Below are positions 58,228 through 64,000 of a stretch of 64,000 bases of DNA, in pieces (position 1 is the stretch's first letter; each line of letters opens with the position of its first letter). The stretch is from NCBI GenBank assembly GCA_020205615.1, contig CM035151.1:45375409-45439408 (forward strand), in the 5' to 3' direction. The notes under the pieces were generated by a model that worked only from the letters and a program-made list of their open reading frames with translations, did no database searches and was not told the DNA's origin. A program made the position numbers and the translations under genes. This DNA comes from Panax quinquefolius (lineage: Eukaryota; Streptophyta; Magnoliopsida; Apiales; Araliaceae).

Positions 58228-58810
58228 ATGCCACCAAGAAGAAGACAACGAAATCAAGGCACTAATGTTAACCAACTGGAGGGTGGTCTGGTTAATCCAA
58301 TGCAGGAGTTCGTTAATCTTTTAACGGCTACATTTAATAGAACGAGGGCTAATGTACCCTTGATTCTTGGAGTAGTATGAGCTACTACTTTTAAGGATTT
58401 TAAAAGTGTAGGTCCGCTGGAGTTCGAAGGAACTACGGACCCTATAGAAGCCCAAACTTGGGTAAAAGAAATCGAGAAAGCATTTGTAATAGCAAATGTT
58501 GAGGAGGGTAAAAAGGTTACCTTTGCAACCTATTTGATGAAAGGAGAGGCCAACTTCTGGTGGGAGGCAAACCAGGCTAGGGCCGATATAGGAAACCTAA
58601 CGTGGGAGAGGTTCAACGAGATTTTCTTCGAGAACTATTTTTCCCACGAGTATGCAAGGGAGGATGGAAATGAGGTTTCTTTAATTGAAACAATGGAATA
58701 TGATAGTTCCCCAGTATGCTGCCAAGTTTAATGAACTGGAACGATTTGCTCCACATCAAGTGGACACTGAAGTGAGAAAGGCTAGAAGATTCGAGCAGGG
58801 CTTGAAATCG
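58228..58810 (+). pseudogene. gag: gag of family C, truncated
   Basis: ATG at 58228 (MPPRRRQRNQGTNVNQLEGG) follows GTTTTCTTAACAG. A stop occurs at 58378, then [58 protein letters not shown]: the capsid domain. A frameshift near 58640-58690 moves the rest into the frame reading [19 protein letters not shown] and RRFEQGLK. At 58810 it breaks off into A2 RT on the other strand; pol and the 3' LTR of C are not in the window. Confidence 0.85.
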
Positions 58811-59400
58811 AGTTCTGAAAGGAGTCTTTGGAATGTCATCAGTTTTAATCTTCAATTGATGATATCCGGAACGAAGATCAATCTTTGAAAAGAATTTGGC
58901 TCCTTGCAACTAGTCAAACCGGTCATCAATGCAAGGCAGCGGGTACCTAATTTTGATGGTGACATGATTCAACTCCCGATAATCAATACAATGTCGCATA
59001 CTTCCATCTTTCTTCTTCACGAATAGAACAGGAGCACCCCAAGGAGACGTACTAGGACTAATGAAATTGATGTCTAACAATTCTTGTAGTTGGGTTTTTA
59101 ACTCCTAAAATTCAATAGGAGCCATTCGATATGGGGCTTTGGAAATGGGTTTTGTACCGGGTTCAAGGTCAATACCAAACTCGATTTCACGCTCCGGGGG
59201 TAGGCCATGAAGTTCTTCGGGGAATACGTCAGGGAATTTATTAATAATAGAAATATCATTCAAATCTGACGTATTTTTGTTTAAATCTGTGACATGAGCT
59301 AAGAATGCTTGACATCCATTTTTCAATAAACGAATAGCTTTATGGCTTGAGATGACCATGATTGATTTTAATGGTTTGGTCTCTTGAATTCGCATAATAG
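58811..59400 (-). pseudogene. A2 pre-RT linker and N-terminal RT
   Basis: Right to left: SDLNDISIINKFPDVFPEEL, then LPPEREIEFGIDLEPGTKPI, a stop, then [48 protein letters not shown] and KTPFRTRF, where the C gag begins. The palm with FIDD and the RNase H start are missing compared with where A2 resumes at 28773, so several hundred bases were lost at the C boundary. One Gln/Lys codon is a stop just before LQGAKFF. Confidence 0.85.
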
Positions 59401-59760
59401 GTTAATTAGGAATATGAAAGCTAACAACCTTACGAAAATAATCAATATTAGCATGATGAGTAGTTAACTAATCAATCCCTAGAATCACGTCAAATGCAAG
59501 TATTTTTAAGGAGATAAGATCCAAAGGTAATGTGCGGTTACCGATTTGAATCAAACAAGACTTATAAATAGTTGATGTAATGAAGGTTTCTCCCAACGGA
59601 GTTTCAACCGATAAGTTAAAGTCTAATTTCTCCGGAGTCAAATTTAAACGTTGAGCGCAAGTAGTAGTATTAAAAGAATGGGTAGAACCGGTATCAAATA
59701 AGGTATAGACTTCACTAGAGTTTATGATTAGCTTATCCGTGATCACCTCGTTCGGATTCC
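59400..59760 (-). pseudogene. A2 aspartic protease
   Basis: The frame 59746-59468 reads MITDKLIINSSEVYTLFDTG, followed by STHSFNTTTCAQRLNL. The DTG active site is intact. It runs through LAFDVILGID, then a TAG where the family has Trp (GIDWLTTHHA in A1). A frame continuation HHANIDYFRKVVSFHIPN follows. Confidence 0.85.
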
Positions 59761-59769
59761 TCGCTTTTT

Positions 59770-60952
59770 GGGAGGTTACGACAAATGCTCTCCTTTGAAC
59801 TACTGGGTTTGCCTCTTATGCGGATGACTTTTGATGCCTCCATCCCACCGGACTTGACTTCTGATTACGCACAAAATCGGGCAAGGTGACCTTCTCTTCC
59901 ATAATTATAACACGTTTTGGACTGCTGCGCACAGTTTGGACTGATGTGTCCCTCCCCTCCGCATTTGAAGCATATGATAGGTGGTCGTTCACCTTCCTTA
60001 ACAACGGGTGTTGGTGCTTACGTCTTTTCATCATTATTGAATCTCCTCTTCTTGAAATGTCCATTCTTATTGTCTTGGCCATGATTACCACCGAAGTAGT
60101 TACCATTTCTGGCATGTTGATTCCCTCCATGTTTGTTGTCACCGCTTCTATGACTGCCACCACTAGTATTATCATTTTGTCAGCTGCTTTCTCTTGGTTG
60201 GGTTGACTCGTTATCGCGCTCCAATAACTGAGCCCTATTTACAACATCTGAATACAAACATAGTTTATGAGAAATTAGATATTGACGTATCTCGGGTTTC
60301 AAACCTATTAGAAACATCCACATCATTCTCTCCTTATTATCAACTAAGTGAGATGCAAACCAGGACAACTCGACAAACTTAGCTTCATACTGTGACACGG
60401 TCATATTGTTTTGCTCCAACTTGATGAACTCTACCTCTTTCATGTGACGAATACTTTGGGAAAAGTACTTTTCGTTGAATAGTTCTTGGAACTTCTCCCA
60501 AGACATCTTCAGTGCGGCAGGTTAAGTACACTTTACCGATTCCCACCAGTAATCTGCCTCTCCTCGCAACATAAAGGTGGCAAAGGGACCTTTTGCTCAT
60601 CGGAGCATCCCAAGACATCAAATATCTTGGTGATCTGCTTTATCCACGCTTCCGCCTTAAGTGGTTTTGGCTCTCCAATAAACTTCGGTGGTCCCAGCTC
60701 CTTGAACTGTTTAGCGGTGACCGTCCGAGAGTTTCCAATGTTTTCACCTACATTTTGGACAGGAGCCGCTCTCACCTGATGTTTCACGAATTGCATACAG
60801 CTTCTGAATATTTCATCGTTCATCATTTGGTTAGTGTTGTTGTTTGTATGAGGATTGTCGCCTTCTTGATGCACATTATCCTGATTATTGATCTGTGGAG
60901 ACTCAACGGTCTACTATGCTCCATTGCTATTCTCAACATTCTCGGAAGTCAT
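59770..60952 (-). pseudogene. gag: A2 gag, frameshifted
   Basis: The ATG at 60952-60950 opens MTSENVENSNGA and is preceded by CTTTGTTTTGTGGTAGTATTTGAAA. Two stops follow in the N-terminal arm. The capsid reads PPKFIGEPKPLKAEAWIKQI to 60600; a frameshift then leads to the frame 60506-60180 (SWEKFQELFNEKYF, SQYEAKFVELSWFA, LKPEIRQYLISHKL). The nucleocapsid has CFKCGGEGHISPNC intact, then CYNYGREGHLARFC with one Cys replaced by Tyr. The layout matches A1. Confidence 0.85.
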
Positions 60953-61124
60953 TTTCAAATACTACCACAAAACAAAGGTTAATTGACATGCAACATATTA
61001 TCCCTATATTCTGACCGACCAATTAAATACCAAATAAACTTAGGTAGGTCATACTAGCGAAGGAATTCCCCGTCTCTTCCCCCAAGTTCTAGTCTCACAT
61101 CTTAGCCAGGAATCATATCCCTAA

Positions 61125-61136
61125 GCTTTGATACCA
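61125..61136 (-). other. A2 primer binding site, inner copy
   Basis: TGGTATCAAAGC on the minus strand, two to three bases from the LTR end TGTGACGCC. Confidence 0.85.
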
Positions 61137-61138
61137 AT

Positions 61139-61638
61139 TGTGACGCCCCCAAAATCACCCATCTTGAGTTGCCAAATACATGGTACAAAATTCAAATACA
61201 ACTTAATTATACAACAGTCGTGTAAAATACGACAAAACATAATCTAAGAGTTTTAATAAGAATATTGTCATCTAGAAAATATCCACACTCAATGGAGTAC
61301 TCATTACATTTATCGTCACACTATTTTATAGAATAGTTAGGACTACTAAAACAACCATCTGGACCGTCAATCCGTTCCCTAACTCGTCTCAACTATATTC
61401 TCATTTCCTGAAGAGAACAGTGAAAGAAAGGGTGAGCTCAACTAGCCTAGTAAGAAATATTAAGACTAAGATAATGCAGAATAATTTATCGTTAGCCTTC
61501 AACAGTGTTAAACTGATAAAATATAACAACCATCAAGTTTAACTGCAGTGGAACAAGCAATCCATTAGAAGAGTCAATTAGAGAATAAAATATACTATCT
61601 TCTATGATTTAAAAGGTTTTTCATCACTTTTATCGCTA
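61139..61638 (-). mobile_element. A2 LTR 3' end, inner duplicated piece
   Basis: It begins TGTGACGCCCCCAAAAT but lacks the 'AGGTATACA' seen in the outer copy. It runs 500 bp and then passes straight into duplicated gag at 61639. Confidence 0.9.
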
Positions 61639-62204
61639 ATACTGTGACACGGTCATATTGTTCTGCACCAACTTGATGAACTCTACCTCTTTCATGTGAC
61701 GAATACTTTGGGGAAAGTACTTTTCGTTGAATAGTTCTTGGAACTTCTCCCAAGATATCTTCAGTGCGGCAGGTTGAGTACACTTTACCGATTCCCACCA
61801 GTAATATGCCTCTCCTCGCAACATAAAGGTGGCAAAGGGACCTTTTGATCATCGGAGCATCCCAAGACTTCAAATATCTTGGCGATCTGCTTTATCCACG
61901 CTTTCGCCTTAAGTGGTTTTGGCTTTCCAATAAACTTCGGTGGTCCCAGCTCCTTGAACTGTTTAGCGATGACCGTCCGAGAGTTTCCAATGTTTCCACC
62001 TACATTTTGGACAGGAGCCGCTCTCGCCTGAAGTTGCACAAATTGCATAAAGCCTCTGAATATTCCATCGTTCATCATTTGGTCAGTGTTGTTGTTTGCA
62101 TGAGGATTGTCGCCTTCCTGATGCACATTATCCTGATTATTGATCTGTGGAGACTCAATGGTCTACTGTGCTCCATTGCTATTCTCAACATTCTCGGATG
62201 TCAT
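61639..62204 (-). pseudogene. gag: Duplicated 5' part of A2 gag
   Basis: It repeats the first 565 bp of A2 gag: ATG at 62204-62202, QDNVHQEGDNPHANNNTDQM, KFIGKPKPLKAKAWIKQI. After a frameshift comes LRGEAYYWWESVKCTQPAAL, then SWEKFQELFNEKYFP. It stops at VSQY where the duplication joint lies. It is useful as a reference because its middle is less damaged than A1 or A2. Confidence 0.9.
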
Positions 62205-62372
62205 TTTCAAATACTACCACAAAACAAAGGTTAATTGACATGCAACATAGTATCCCTATACTCTGACCGACCAATTAAATACCAAATAAACTTAGGTAGG
62301 TCATACTAGCGAATGAATTCCCGCCTCTCCCCAGGTTCTAGTCTCACATCTTTGCGGGGATCATATCCTAAA

Positions 62373-62384
62373 GCTTTGATACCA
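62373..62384 (-). other. A2 primer binding site, outer copy
   Basis: TGGTATCAAAGC on the minus strand, followed by TTTAGG; next to the outer LTR terminus at 62389. Confidence 0.85.
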
Positions 62385-62388
62385 AATT

Positions 62389-63097
62389 GTGGCGCCCCCA
62401 AAATAGGTATACATCACCCATCTTGAGTTCCCAAATACATGGTACAAAATTCAAATACAACTTAATTATACAACAGTCGTGTAAAATACGACAAAACATA
62501 ATGTAAGAGTTTTAATAAGAATATTGTCATCTAGACATTATTCACACTCAATGTAGTACTCATTACATTTATTGTCACACTATTTTATAGAATTGTTAGG
62601 ACTACTAAAACAACCATCTGGATCGTCAATCCGTTCCCTGACTCTTCTCAGCTATATTCTCATTTCCTGAAGAGAACAGTGAAAGAAAGGGTGAGCTCAA
62701 CTAGCCCAGTAAGAAAAATTATGACTAAGACAATGCAGAATAATTTATCGTTAGCCTTCAACAGTGTTAAACTGATAAAATATAACAACCATCAAGTTTA
62801 ACTGCAGCGGAACAAGTAATCCATTAGAAGAGTCAAGTAGAGAATAAAATCTACTATATTCTATAATTTAAAAGGTTTTTCATCACTTTTATCGCTGAGA
62901 CTCAGCTTAATAAATAAACCACATCATCCTTGCACTACGGCTAAGGATATTTATTAGTATCACGACCACAACTTATCCATGCACTACGGGCCAATGATAT
63001 TCGTGTATTCATCAATTGTCATGATCATGCCAACAATTGACCATCAATGCACCACGGCCAATGAGGACTTTTACCACATCATTTGTAACATTACGGT
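62389..63097 (-). mobile_element. A2 5' LTR, outer piece, truncated
   Basis: It begins TGTGGCGCCCCCAAAATAGG and follows the reverse complement of 11410-10735 of the A1 LTR, including three units with the loop GCACTACGG (62929-63070). Similarity stops near 63097. The promoter half of the LTR is gone. Confidence 0.9.
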
Positions 63098-64000
63098 TGT
63101 CGACGTCGGGATTTTTAGTTTTCCATATCCGTTACTTGTTCTTTGGTGTTCTCATTTTAGGTTAGATTTGTTTGAAAAAATAAGTGAAAAAGGTCTGACA
63201 TGTATAATGTCGACGTTGGACTGTTAAGAGTCGCCGGTTAGTTTTTTAAATGGTTGTACCAAAACAACCGAGAAAAGGTTTGCACATTGACCCAGTGATG
63301 TGACACTACTAAACGGGTCGGTGAAATCGAGATTCATTAGGATTCGGGGACTTGATTATGCAGAGGGAAGGTGTTTGGCACCCTCCCCCCACCCCGACAT
63401 CCGTGTTACCACGGTGACCGCCTCTTTTCAAGAAACTATTATCTGAATATGTGTGTGTGGGGGTCAATGTGTTGTTTATTTGGAAGTGGTACGAGGCCCC
63501 GTTCGCACCTATATACACAGGGTTTGAATTTATGTAAAAATTCAATTTTAGCAAGATATGGCAGTGATGTTTTATAAAAGAGGTTTTTCAAACCCTGATG
63601 CTCAATAGTAATTGAGACTTTTTACACTTCCATTTTATTAAGTGCTCGGCTTGATTGATTTTATTTTTGAGATGCGAATCATCTATAAGAAAATAATGTA
63701 CAAAATAATGTCGATTTCCTCGTGGGTATGAAAACCATCTGAGGAAATTTAGACACCACAAAATAATTTAAAAGCTGCTTACATCTGAAAATGTCCATCA
63801 CGGGAACCGAATCTAGATCCAATAGGCTGAATCTGTGATCACATGATTCCTAGGCTCACATGATACCACAATTTACATGAAAGTAGTAAGCAGGTATATA
63901 TATATAAAAGCTGTAACTATATATATATATATATACAAACATGATCAGCCACCACGAAGCACCTCCATGGGGGATCAGAAAATATAAACAAAGCTGAAAA
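63098..64000. other. Unresolved segment, possibly Tat/Ogre-like LTR
   Basis: The sequence changes character at about 63098. Motifs GAGTCGCC (63228), GAAATCGAGATTC, GATTCGGGGACT (63349) and GGGAAGGTGTTTGGCACCCT (63365-63384) resemble a motif chain I associate with Tat/Ogre-type gypsy LTRs in plants. This is recollection, not a search result. Downstream to 64000 is AT-rich sequence with short TA runs (63896, 63920) and no credible ORF. Confidence 0.4.

Larger units (their letters stand above)
60387..62890 (-). repeat. 1.25-kb tandem duplication of gag start, leader, PBS and LTR end
   Basis: 60387-61638 is repeated as 61639-about 62890 (offset 1250-1252 bp). Matching anchors: ACTGTGACACGGTCATATTG at 60389 and 61641; LTR termini at 61139 and 62389; gag ATG at 60952 and 62204. 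Confidence 0.95.

Noticed and set aside
63309..63577. Overlapping readings on both strands near the right edge
   Set aside because: No motif; they cover the C-rich GGCACCCTCCCCCCACCCC stretch, where chance frames are common.

Overview
This window looks like an intergenic block of a flowering-plant nuclear genome, most likely a eudicot; nothing seen fixes the species. It is AT-rich and almost entirely repetitive. I found no host protein gene, rRNA, tRNA or CRISPR array. Every coding signal with recognisable homology belongs to a retrotransposon: Ty3/gypsy chromovirus-like elements (gag with CCHC knuckles, protease, RT, RNase H, integrase, chromodomain-like tail, iMet-type primer site, LTRs of 2.4-3.0 kb, so Tekay/Del-like), one Ty1/copia family, and one 5'-truncated LINE. 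All are broken by stops, frameshifts and deletions. Family letters (A, A', B, C, D, F) are mine.

Layout. 1-2492 is the 3' part of a plus-strand LTR (F); 2493-4073 is a LINE remnant; 4074-~8700 is an F-like LTR on the minus strand that contains a 779-bp tandem duplication. 8715-15418 is gypsy A1 (+): 5' LTR, PBS, gag, protease, pol with RT and most of IN deleted, PPT and a cut 3' LTR. At 15419 a second copy of the same family, A2 (-), begins. It runs in pieces to about 63097: 3' LTR 15419-15920 and 25488-26855, pol 26880-28773, then RT-PR-gag 58811-60952, PBS and 5' LTR. Its 5' end carries a 1.25-kb tandem duplication. A copia composite (pol tail-LTR-internal-LTR, 15921-25487) sits inside the A2 3' LTR.

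Inside the A2 pol lies gypsy C (+) (28774-30338 and 56303-58810). Inside the C LTR lies a B array (+) (30339-56302), flanked by matching AATTC: LTR, internal region 1, cut LTR, internal region 2, LTR. Inside that lies an LTR of family D (40387-49606), and inside the D LTR sits A' (-) (41014-47258), a two-LTR element with only a 328-bp internal region. Read as nesting, the inferred order is A1 > A2 > C > B > D > A'. From about 63098 the sequence changes to a segment that may belong to a Tat/Ogre-like element.

Nothing here works as a host operon or pathway. Points most worth a second look: (i) a consensus 5' splice site about 140 bp after the LTR TATA box paired with 3' splice-site-like sequence just before gag, which would give a PBS-less spliced gag mRNA; (ii) an extra acidic/coiled-coil ORF between PBS and gag in families B and C; (iii) arrays of small hairpins in the LTRs and in the copia leader, some with compensating stem changes; (iv) two composite tandem elements; and (v) widespread G-to-A type damage (Trp to stop, Cys to Tyr) consistent with deamination of methylated cytosine.
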